DNA from: Deltaproteobacteria bacterium
GTDB lineage: Bacteria > Bdellovibrionota > Bacteriovoracia > Bacteriovoracales > Bacteriovoracaceae
Reading direction: 5' to 3'
Length of the DNA stretch: 39,094 bases
Assembly (NCBI GenBank): GCA_006226755.1
Contig: SBGE01000186.1
Location: forward strand, 1-39,094
Of the stretch, positions 32,453 through 39,094 are shown piece after piece. Position numbers and translations under genes: made by a program. Each line of letters begins with the position of its first letter. Positions within the stretch are counted from its first letter, which is position 1. Under the pieces are notes generated by a model. It saw only the letters and a list, made by a program, of their open reading frames with translations, ran no database searches and was not told the DNA's origin.

Positions 32453-34461
32453 AACTTGATCTTAGCCCCTAACATGAATTGATCTTGATTGATGTCCAAA
32501 TCTCTTTGGTAGGTCAAAGAGAAATCAAATGGACCTGCTTGGTGAGCGACACCAACTCCCACTTTTTCTGTAGATCCCGGCAAAAACCTTGGCATATCTT
32601 TATCCAAAGGTTTCTCATAAGAAGCTGTGGCCCTGGTTCTCCCTTGATTGGTCACCAATCCTGCCCTGAAAAATGCTGAGTCTCCAATATCTCTCAGCAC
32701 AACACCAGAATCGGCCAGCAAGGCATAGTCACTATCGAGTTGATGTTGAAAACCTACTTTAACCACGGTTTTATCCAAATGAAGTCCATGTCCACCACTC
32801 GTTCCAGCTGCTACATTTTTATGGTCATCATAAAAGAATGCTCGAACCTCAGCATTTACTTTTGTTTTTTCATCTGAAGAATTCCAGTGAGACTGAACAG
32901 CTGCAGTGTAATCTGTATCAAAAGATAACTCAGCTTTCTCGTCGTACAAAGTAGCTCCCGTTGAATTTCTAACAACAGTATTATTCGACAACATAAGCTT
33001 CCCTTCACCAGTACCTTGTGCACGAATTCCAAAATTGCCAACATTCAAATAAGGAGAATTCAACTCTGCCTTAACTCTACCAAAAAGGTTTTGTTGATCA
33101 ATTTCAACCAAAGATCTTTGACCTTGCATAGTGGAGACTGCAATTCCTCCATCGACATTCAAAGTATCATTACCAAAGGTATATCTAAAGTCTGTTGCGG
33201 CCCCAACTACTCGTTCACCTGTTGAAGTCTGTCCGACGAAAAGTCGTCCACGCCAATTCTGTCCCTGAACACCGACCTGAGAAAGACTATAGTTCCTCGA
33301 CATCAGGGGATCCATCTCCATTCCACCTGTCATCTCACTATACATTTGACCGAGTTCAGTCGGAAGTTTGGCCACTGGCTTACCTTCACTATTGTAAATT
33401 CGATAACGAAGTCCCATGTCAGGCATGGTTGTGTCCTGACGAAGAACAGTATTACCTGTCACATTTTCTTCACCGGTCATGTATCCGTAGTTCATTTTAA
33501 TGACACGATTAGGGTCGTCTGGGTCCTGAGTGATAAGATTGGCGTGAAAACCACCTGGCGTCTTGTACGCTACAATGTAACTATTAGGAACTCCCAACTC
33601 TTTCATCATTTGGGCCTGCGCTAAGGCGACATCTCGACAAACTCCACCTGGATGTTTACCTTTAGTTGAATCAATCAACTCTTCAATCGTCACGATTCCG
33701 TCTTTGTAATCACCTGTCCCGTCAGCGCGATCATAATTATAATTATCTCCAAAAGCTCCACCAAATCTGGCAACGAGCTTTGCTTTTTGATCAAAGCTCA
33801 TTTGATTTTTCACTCCCCGAAGTGTTGAAGCCCAATCATTTGGATTGTTTCTGATGTGATCATAGGCAAGATCAGGAACCATAAGATTTTCTGGAATTTG
33901 TAAGCCGTATTTATCTTTTCCGAATTGGCGAAGAAGTTTTTCCTGTTCGCTAACGGACAATTTACTCAAATCCACTCCAGGGTTTTGAGAACTGAAACGA
34001 CTTCTAAGAGTGTTGAGATTATAGATTCCAGAACCTGCTCCATTGGCACTCAACCAAGGACCAAAAGCATTGCTTCCGTAACCATACTGAGCAGAACCAT
34101 CGTATTGGTTGCTATTGTATCTAACTTCAAAAAAGATTTTGAATTTTCTCTTCTTTAATCTTTCTGCCATGGGATCTTCTGTGACGTCTCCACCTGTCTC
34201 ATCACAATCCGGTACAGTCACAACCAGTGAGACAATCTCTTCATCCAACGCCGAAACAGAACTCATTCGATCTGTTTGTTCTGTTGTGAGCTTGAAATTT
34301 CCTTGTGGATTTGGGTGCATATCTGGAGCTGATTCATGGGTGACAATATCTCTCATGTCTTCAGCAAGATCTCTTACTTTCTTTAGATCGGAATTGGTGT
34401 TTCCATCGTCAGCAAGAACGATTGAAGAACACATCAGCAATAACAGAAGATATCTTTTCAT
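32449..34461 (-). CDS. Transglutaminase-like domain fused to a C-terminal outer-membrane beta-barrel
   Basis: 670 residues. Signal peptide MKRYLLLLLMCSSIVLA. A helical region with an EF-hand-like stretch (GDYKDGIVTIEELID, about 250-264) precedes a transglutaminase-like core: HPGGVCRDVALAQAQMM with Cys275, GGFHANLI with His306, and VIKMNYG with Asn324 where Asp is usual. From about residue 370 the sequence is repeated amphipathic strands with aromatic girdles (RLFVGQTSTGERVVGAATDF, FDFSLTYQRDLD) ending GAKIKF with a terminal Phe, the outer-membrane barrel signal. The start is ATG 34461; a GATAAT box ends 6 nt upstream and no Shine-Dalgarno is visible. It is probably a surface-displayed cysteine enzyme. 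Confidence 0.72.
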   Translation of the reverse strand: MKRYLLLLLMCSSIVLADDGNTNSDLKKVRDLAEDMRDIVTHESAPDMHPNPQGNFKLTTEQTDRMSSVSALDEEIVSLVVTVPDCDETGGDVTEDPMAERLKKRKFKIFFEVRYNSNQYDGSAQYGYGSNAFGPWLSANGAGSGIYNLNTLRSRFSSQNPGVDLSKLSVSEQEKLLRQFGKDKYGLQIPENLMVPDLAYDHIRNNPNDWASTLRGVKNQMSFDQKAKLVARFGGAFGDNYNYDRADGTGDYKDGIVTIEELIDSTKGKHPGGVCRDVALAQAQMMKELGVPNSYIVAYKTPGGFHANLITQDPDDPNRVIKMNYGYMTGEENVTGNTVLRQDTTMPDMGLRYRIYNSEGKPVAKLPTELGQMYSEMTGGMEMDPLMSRNYSLSQVGVQGQNWRGRLFVGQTSTGERVVGAATDFRYTFGNDTLNVDGGIAVSTMQGQRSLVEIDQQNLFGRVKAELNSPYLNVGNFGIRAQGTGEGKLMLSNNTVVRNSTGATLYDEKAELSFDTDYTAAVQSHWNSSDEKTKVNAEVRAFFYDDHKNVAAGTSGGHGLHLDKTVVKVGFQHQLDSDYALLADSGVVLRDIGDSAFFRAGLVTNQGRTRATASYEKPLDKDMPRFLPGSTEKVGVGVAHQAGPFDFSLTYQRDLDINQDQFMLGAKIKF

Positions 34462-34467
34462 AGCTAA

Positions 34468-34473
34468 ATTATC
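34468..34473 (-). promoter_or_regulatory. -10-like box before the transglutaminase-barrel gene
   Basis: Minus-strand GATAAT ending 6 nt before ATG 34461. The -35 is poor. Included because it repeats the leaderless layout of other genes here. Confidence 0.3.
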
Positions 34474-34624
34474 GGAATACTTGATCTTTTTACTGAGAAA
34501 AATCTTATAAGTGGCTGATTTTACGACCATTTCCTTTTTACAAACCCATGGTTTGGAAGATCTTTTATGGTAGAAACATCACCAGGTACAAACACAAACA
34601 CTTAGAACAATACGCGGGGGAATC

Positions 34625-35302
34625 ATGAAAAAATCACTCATTCTTATCGCTGGTCTTTTGATCTTCACAGGTTGTAAGGAAAAAGTTAGTGGCAGACTAG
34701 ATGTCGCTCAAGATCTTCAACTGAACAGAAAGAAAGATACAGTAACAATTAAAGAAGGCTCATATTCAGCAACTCTTGGATTCAAAACCAAGAAAAAGCT
34801 TACGTTGAACCTTAAGGCCGACGGAGATGCGGGTAAAACTTTTACCATCAATCTTCCAAAAGGAATGGTTGTCTCTAACAGAAATGGAGACTTCACTTTG
34901 ACTCCAGCTCAGTCTGGACAACCTTACACTATCGACGCTCACGTTGATACTGTAACGACAACATCTGATCTCTACGACGGTGTTGAGTCTTGTTACGAGA
35001 CAATCACCAGAAGAAGATGTTCTGTCGACAGACAAACTGGTGAAAGAGTATGTCATACTGATTCAACTACTGTTGAAGGAAGAAGATACTATACTTACTT
35101 CTACGAAACAGATGACAAAGTATTTGAACTTTCTCTCTTGAATGACGATGGTGCCAAAGCTGCATACTTTGATGGAAGCAAGAGAGACACCAGAACTGTA
35201 AGACTTCACTCTACTGGATGTATCATCAAGTATAGAGACTACAGATATGCTTACAGACACTGTAGAGCTTACGGAAGATACGGACGTCATAGATGTCTCT
35301 AA
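34625..35302 (+). CDS. Lipoprotein with Tyr/Arg/Cys-rich C-terminal tail
   Basis: 225 residues. The lipoprotein signal ends in the lipobox FTGC (Cys17). The mature part is a Lys-rich beta-strand domain. Two Cys-bearing hairpins follow (SCYETITRRRCSVDR and GERVCHTD). It ends in a basic aromatic tail of alternating Tyr, Arg and His with three Cys (GCIIKYRDYRYAYRHCRAYG, then GRHRCL). No family recognised. Disulfides or binding of an anionic partner (nucleic acid, LPS) are possible but unproven. GGGGG lies about four to five bases before ATG 34625. It is monocistronic with a strong terminator. Confidence 0.68.
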   Translation: MKKSLILIAGLLIFTGCKEKVSGRLDVAQDLQLNRKKDTVTIKEGSYSATLGFKTKKKLTLNLKADGDAGKTFTINLPKGMVVSNRNGDFTLTPAQSGQPYTIDAHVDTVTTTSDLYDGVESCYETITRRRCSVDRQTGERVCHTDSTTVEGRRYYTYFYETDDKVFELSLLNDDGAKAAYFDGSKRDTRTVRLHSTGCIIKYRDYRYAYRHCRAYGRYGRHRCL

Positions 35303-35325
35303 TCTTAAGCTAAATTATGATCTTC

Positions 35326-35351
35326 AAAGGCCCCTTTTTAGGGGCCTTTTT
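35326..35351 (+). terminator. Rho-independent terminator after the Tyr/Arg-rich lipoprotein
   Basis: AAAGGCCCC (35326-35334), loop TTTTTA, GGGGCCTTT (35341-35349), with the T-run continuing. A strong intrinsic terminator. Confidence 0.9.
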
Positions 35352-35380
35352 ATTTGGCCATGGTGACCTAATGACCCTCG

Positions 35381-35399
35381 CTTACCCAATACAGGTAAG
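35381..35399. repeat. Inverted repeat in the region before the barrel operon
   Basis: CTTACC-CAATACA-GGTAAG, 6-base arms, about 90-105 bp upstream of the putative -35. A possible regulatory site; nothing else was recognised in 35352-35487. Confidence 0.25.
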
Positions 35400-35487
35400 A
35401 CCCTGACAAAGTCCTAATAATTCAAGTAAGTTTTGGCCTTTTTCGGTGTAAGAAATCGGGAATTGTTACAAAGACTGACATCTTTCA

Positions 35488-35515
35488 TTGCTTGTTTTTT
35501 CTCACGTGATATAGA
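35488..35515 (+). promoter_or_regulatory. Putative promoter of the barrel/lipoprotein/nuclease operon
   Basis: TTGCTT, 16-bp spacer, TATAGA with an upstream TG (extended -10 TGATATAGA). About 40 bp before the barrel gene's start, which has a GGAAGTGAG ribosome region. Confidence 0.5.
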
Positions 35516-35557
35516 GGATTTGCCTTAGTAGAAATCTCCAACGGAAGTGAGTTAAAA

Positions 35558-36913
35558 ATGAGAAAAGCCAGCTGGTTGGCATGCTTAGCCCTATGTACAC
35601 AAATGACAGTCTCTGCAGCAGAGTCGACGCCGAAGTTTCACCTCGATTACATCGATTACGAAGATTACATCTATTCAAGTGGCCAAAAAACCCAAGTTGG
35701 TGACCAGATCGAACTTGAGATGGCGTTTAAATACAATTACGACAAAAACACAAATGCTAGATTTAGATTTGAAACCAGACCAGAAGAAAATAGAGAAAAC
35801 AATAAAACTGACCGCTTTGAACTTGCGCTTTATCACACCTACAAAACATTAGATGTGAATCTTGATCTAGAACTTCTCACAAACGATGGAAGTTCAGGTG
35901 GCCAAACTCTTGGTTTCGATCTCGATTCTGAATATACCAACCTCAGATGGCACATCACTGATGGCACAACTTTCACCTTCTACCCTTTCAATTTTGATGG
36001 CGAAGTTGGTGAAGAGTTCTATACATGGGATGTGACTCGAATCAATTACATCGAAGGTTCACCTTCAACCGTAAGCGGCACTAAAGGTTCTAACAGCATT
36101 GCTCAAAAAACAATTCCAGGGATTGAACTCGCAACCAAAATTATGGACGTTACTGTTTATGGAGGACTTGGTGTAGCGACTTATATTCACCCAACCAATC
36201 CAAGCTTCAATCTTATCAACAATACCAGTGCGACAAGCTGGGAGAGAAAAGAAGACTTGGGTTATAAATTTGGAGCTAAATTCAAATCTAGTGGAACAAC
36301 TTATACAAAGCTTGAATATGTGGGACATACTCAATCTGAAGAAACGGGTGCTCTTCTTGAGTCAGCTGCCAGCTTCTATACTCTGACAAGACTTTCTTCT
36401 TTCATTTTTGAAGGAGAACTTACTTGGACCAAAGCCGGAACTCAACCATGGGAAGTTTCCAGATCAACAGGCTGGTTTGAGAGAACGACCACATTTAGAC
36501 CTATCTACTCTGACTACTATGACAACACAGAAGACTGGGTTGGAAAATCTGACTTTGGTCTTTCAACAAAAATTGGAATGGATGTAACCGATACCCTTAC
36601 TCCTTACGTTCTTTATCGATACCAAGGAGAATATTTTGTCTTCAATGAGCCAGAATCAGCCCACAACCTCAGAACTGCGGATGAAACTAAATCTCACGGA
36701 GGACTTCATCGAATTGGTGGTGGAACTTACCTTCGCTACGGCGACTTTGTAGTAAACCCAGAATTTGAATACAGAAGAGCTAACAACCCTGTCTTTGGAA
36801 ACGCGACTGACGTTCGAAGTGACAGATTCTTAAGTTCTTTCAAGAAGAACGACTATGTTCTTCAACTTTATGTAACATACGACTTTGATGGAAATAATAC
36901 GTTCAGACCGTAG
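35558..36913 (+). CDS. Predicted outer-membrane beta-barrel protein
   Basis: 451 residues with a signal peptide (cut near TVSAAES). The rest is repeated amphipathic beta-strands with aromatic girdles (ARFRFETRPEEN, VNLDLELLTND, TYLRYGDFVVNPEFEYRR), and the last strand YVLQLYVTYDFDG lies near the C-terminus, as in outer-membrane barrels. The size suits a porin-like barrel of about 16 strands. No specific family or substrate is recognised. It starts the operon with two lipoproteins, 18 bp and 1 bp apart, so it may be their export or docking partner, or simply a porin. Confidence 0.7.
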   Translation: MRKASWLACLALCTQMTVSAAESTPKFHLDYIDYEDYIYSSGQKTQVGDQIELEMAFKYNYDKNTNARFRFETRPEENRENNKTDRFELALYHTYKTLDVNLDLELLTNDGSSGGQTLGFDLDSEYTNLRWHITDGTTFTFYPFNFDGEVGEEFYTWDVTRINYIEGSPSTVSGTKGSNSIAQKTIPGIELATKIMDVTVYGGLGVATYIHPTNPSFNLINNTSATSWERKEDLGYKFGAKFKSSGTTYTKLEYVGHTQSEETGALLESAASFYTLTRLSSFIFEGELTWTKAGTQPWEVSRSTGWFERTTTFRPIYSDYYDNTEDWVGKSDFGLSTKIGMDVTDTLTPYVLYRYQGEYFVFNEPESAHNLRTADETKSHGGLHRIGGGTYLRYGDFVVNPEFEYRRANNPVFGNATDVRSDRFLSSFKKNDYVLQLYVTYDFDGNNTFRP

Positions 36914-36931
36914 GTCTGATTGGAGAGACAA

Positions 36932-37858
36932 GTGAAAACACTTAAAACAGCACTCATCCTGATTCTCACACTTGGATTATTTGCTTCTTGCTCTAGCAAG
37001 AAGGAACAAGTTCTTGTTGCTCAGCCGATGGATCCTCAAGTTCAAAACCTATTGAGTGACCTTGACTCTCTTGAAGATAACATTCACGAAGGTATGGTTC
37101 TTAGAGCTGCAACTGCACAAGAGAGAAAAGATGTTGAATATCTTCTCAAAAGAGTAAGAGTTCTCTCTATGAGGCTTGGTCAATTTCCAGGAGATACAAG
37201 AGCGACTATGGCGCTTTATGAAGCTTTGAGGAAGATTGAAGCACTTGATCTAACGACTATTGATCAAGGGATGTTTACGAATACATTGACAACACTTCGA
37301 ATGACCATTGATCATTACTCTTCTATCCAAGGGATCAACGTTTTTGGACCAAGAGATACAAGTATCGCTTTTTTCAAAGAAGACTTTAAAAAAGGGATTG
37401 GTGCTTTCAGCGCTACTCTTGAGTCAGAAGGTGCTGCGGAGTGGAAGCATGCTTTCTATGAACCAAAACAAACTTACTATATGGAAATCAAGTCTTTCAA
37501 AACAGGTACTGATGGTGCCAACCAAGCTGGAGCTTCAAGACTGTCATCACCTGTTATCGATCTCAAAGACAAGAAAGGTGTTACCATTCAAGTTGGGCAG
37601 GCCTATAAATTCGTAAAAGATCTCGAAACCATGAAGATTCAAATCAAAGAAGCTGTCGAAGGCTCCGAATGGACGACACTTAAGTTTGAAACAGTTCCAA
37701 CTGGCAATGATTGGAACGTATATGATTCAGAAAAATTAAATGTACCAGAAGAACTGGCTGGTAAGAAAGTTCAAATTTCTTTCCTTTATAACTCTACAGC
37801 AGATGACAACCCTTCATGGCAAATCCACTCTCTCGAACTAAGAGAGCAAGGAGAATAA
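36932..37858 (+). CDS. Lipoprotein with C-terminal adhesion-type (choice-of-anchor J-like) domain
   Basis: 308 residues. The signal peptide ends in the lipobox LFASC (Cys20). A helical region (about 30-115) precedes a jelly-roll-like domain (about 135-305): FFKEDFKKGIGAFSATLESE, EWKHAFYEP, SRLSSPVIDLKDKKG, VQISFLYNS and SWQIHSLELREQG, a pattern of surface carbohydrate- or anchor-type domains seen beside secreted nucleases. I chose GTG 36932 because GGAGA sits five bases upstream; the frame is open to a TTG at 36920 that lies on that site. It is in an operon between the barrel gene and the nuclease gene. Confidence 0.7.
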   Translation: MKTLKTALILILTLGLFASCSSKKEQVLVAQPMDPQVQNLLSDLDSLEDNIHEGMVLRAATAQERKDVEYLLKRVRVLSMRLGQFPGDTRATMALYEALRKIEALDLTTIDQGMFTNTLTTLRMTIDHYSSIQGINVFGPRDTSIAFFKEDFKKGIGAFSATLESEGAAEWKHAFYEPKQTYYMEIKSFKTGTDGANQAGASRLSSPVIDLKDKKGVTIQVGQAYKFVKDLETMKIQIKEAVEGSEWTTLKFETVPTGNDWNVYDSEKLNVPEELAGKKVQISFLYNSTADDNPSWQIHSLELREQGE

Positions 37859-37859
37859 A

Positions 37860-39094
37860 ATGAACAGAAAGCTTTTTGGCCTTCTACTTATTCTCATTGG
37901 ACTTGTAGGTTGTAGCGACAAGTCCTATCGTTTGGAGAACACCCAAGAAATTCTTGGTGCTTCAGACAGTCTACAAGGCTCATCGACTGCAGGTAACTTT
38001 GTGGCTACAGCCATCAAAGAAGCAAATAATCTGGATATTGTCCTTTATCCAAGTGATCTACTTGATATGGATAAGTTTTCTTTGGTTAAAGCAGGAATGA
38101 CTGAACAAGAGATCAAAGAAGTCTCTTCCATGTTTCCTTCCGGAGCTAAGGATAAATTCAAAATAGGAAGAATGTCTGGACGAGACATCAAAGCTTTTAT
38201 TCAATCAAGAACAGTAAGAAACAATTCCGCAGACATTCAAGTTGCAGGAATGAAGTACCATGTCCACACAGTTGGTGGAGTTCTTCAATATGCCTACTTT
38301 AATTTAAAGAGAAATGGTGTGGAAGAAGAACTAAAAGACAAAGAAAACTATAAAGTAGCTATTTCTGACTATTACTACTTCAGTGGAGATACTTTTCCTT
38401 CTTATTTTTATGGAAATGCTTTGAATCGTGGATTCAATGATGTGGGAAAACTAATCTCTGTAAAGAAATCAGTTGAGACTTATCTTTCAAAAATGACAAG
38501 ACTTCCATTCTTGAAAGAGAAAAGAGCTCTTTATACTTCATTCATCGTTGGAAATACTGGTGCGATGAAAATTCCAGATATTCAAGGTGCTCAACATAGA
38601 ACACCTTTTCTAGGCTATGCAACCACGACAACTGGAATTGTAACTGCTTTTGGAAAACGAGATCGCTTCCCTGGTGGAATTGATATCTATATTCAGGATC
38701 CAAATGGAGACGGAAGAGACGAGACTTCAGATGCAATTCATATCTTCACCAAAGACGAGAGTTTGAAGCTTGAATTAGGTGATGAAATCGAAGTATCGGG
38801 AATTATTTACGAAGAAATGACGACAACTGGAATGGGAAGAACTTCCATTCAAGAAGTTAGTTCAAAGAATTTCAAAGTTCTGTCCAAAGGCAACACTCTC
38901 CCTACTCCGGTTGTTCTCGGAGTAAAAGGACGAGCGATTCCAGATCATGATGTTTCTACTTGGAAAGGTGATCTGAACCTGAAGCCGTTCCTGACTCTTA
39001 CTGATGGAATCGATTTCTGGGAATCTCTTGAAGGAATGAGAGTTTCACTCAATGATGCTTTAATTCTTGGATTTCGTGGTGGTCAAGAAGAATT
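37860..39094 (+). CDS. Surface ExeM/NucH-like nuclease lipoprotein, partial (runs off right edge)
   Basis: Open from ATG 37860 to the window end with no stop (411 codons seen). Lipobox VGC at Cys18. Residues about 25-210 resemble a 5'-nucleotidase C-terminal domain (STAGNFVATAIKE, MSGRDIKAFIQS, YKVAISDYYYFSGD). Residues about 245-360 match the OB-fold of ExeM/NucH extracellular endonucleases: TPFLGYATTTTGIVTAF, IDIYIQDPNGDGRDETSDAI, LGDEIEVSGIIYE, and LPTPVVLG, then SLEGMRV. The expected endonuclease/phosphatase catalytic domain would lie beyond the edge. GGAG precedes the start and the gap to the upstream stop is one base. It is probably a cell-surface DNase or nucleotidase for scavenging or prey DNA. 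Confidence 0.75.
   Translation, partial: MNRKLFGLLLILIGLVGCSDKSYRLENTQEILGASDSLQGSSTAGNFVATAIKEANNLDIVLYPSDLLDMDKFSLVKAGMTEQEIKEVSSMFPSGAKDKFKIGRMSGRDIKAFIQSRTVRNNSADIQVAGMKYHVHTVGGVLQYAYFNLKRNGVEEELKDKENYKVAISDYYYFSGDTFPSYFYGNALNRGFNDVGKLISVKKSVETYLSKMTRLPFLKEKRALYTSFIVGNTGAMKIPDIQGAQHRTPFLGYATTTTGIVTAFGKRDRFPGGIDIYIQDPNGDGRDETSDAIHIFTKDESLKLELGDEIEVSGIIYEEMTTTGMGRTSIQEVSSKNFKVLSKGNTLPTPVVLGVKGRAIPDHDVSTWKGDLNLKPFLTLTDGIDFWESLEGMRVSLNDALILGFRGGQEE

Noticed and set aside
34109..34510. 133-codon open frame on the plus strand opposite the transglutaminase-barrel gene
   Set aside because: Ser-rich sequence typical of the antisense of a coding region; no start signal or motif.
37860..39094. Reading the last gene as a complete 5'-nucleotidase
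   Set aside because: The catalytic metallophosphatase domain is not upstream of the C-terminal-like domain, and the OB-fold that follows matches ExeM/NucH; the gene is cut by the window edge.
1..39094. tRNA genes, CRISPR arrays, insertion sequences, phage islands
   Set aside because: No cloverleaf, no regular direct-repeat array, no transposase, integrase or structural phage gene was seen on either strand.

Overview
The window is a piece of an AT-rich Gram-negative chromosome (by eye about 40% G+C, not computed). Most genes are chromosomal housekeeping or regulatory genes, mixed with many secreted proteins and lipoproteins. Lipoboxes, outer-membrane barrels, several secreted cysteine hydrolases and dense REC signalling genes fit a predatory Bdellovibrionota lineage, probably Bacteriovorax/Halobacteriovorax-like. 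That placement is inferred from gene style, not from a marker gene. I saw no tRNA, rRNA, insertion sequence, prophage or CRISPR array.

Left part (1-13.7 kb): an ABC1/UbiB-type kinase faces a tRNA-dihydrouridine synthase. A four-gene phosphorelay operon on the minus strand (REC, HPt, REC, REC-winged helix) has no histidine kinase beside it. Next come a ChaN-like secreted protein, a rubrerythrin without a rubredoxin domain and a secreted protein with His and Cys spaced like a permuted papain. RlmN and a TruC-like pseudouridine synthase follow, then a CBS-pair protein, a large YiiX-like secreted protein, TcdA coupled to a TatD-type hydrolase, and an unusual REC-XRE fusion.

Middle (13.7-28.7 kb): a class V aminotransferase-fold enzyme, a one-TM protein with a possible FHA domain, an MFS transporter, two metallo-beta-lactamase-fold hydrolases, two small lipoproteins and a FAN1-type VRR-NUC nuclease. 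A compact run follows of a secreted elicitor-type transglutaminase, a secreted clostripain-family peptidase and a short YaeQ-like protein. Then come GluQ-RS, an RlmM-like methyltransferase, a YciO/YrdC protein and a MerR-type regulator with a degenerate cobalamin-domain-like C-terminus.

Right part (28.7-39.1 kb) is mostly envelope biology: a secreted START-domain protein, a Cache-HAMP class III adenylate cyclase, a small secreted protein, and a fusion of a transglutaminase-like domain to a C-terminal beta-barrel. After these come a lipoprotein with a Tyr/Arg/Cys-rich tail and an operon of an outer-membrane barrel, a lipoprotein and an ExeM/NucH-like surface nuclease that runs off the right edge.

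Three patterns cut across the window. Five predicted secreted enzymes use a Cys/His centre. Eight of nine convergent gene pairs overlap at their 3' ends, five of them by exactly one YTAA tetranucleotide that supplies both stop codons. Several genes without a Shine-Dalgarno sequence have a -10-like hexamer 6-7 nt before the start codon, as expected for leaderless mRNAs. Seven RNA-modification or tRNA-charging-like genes are scattered over 26 kb.
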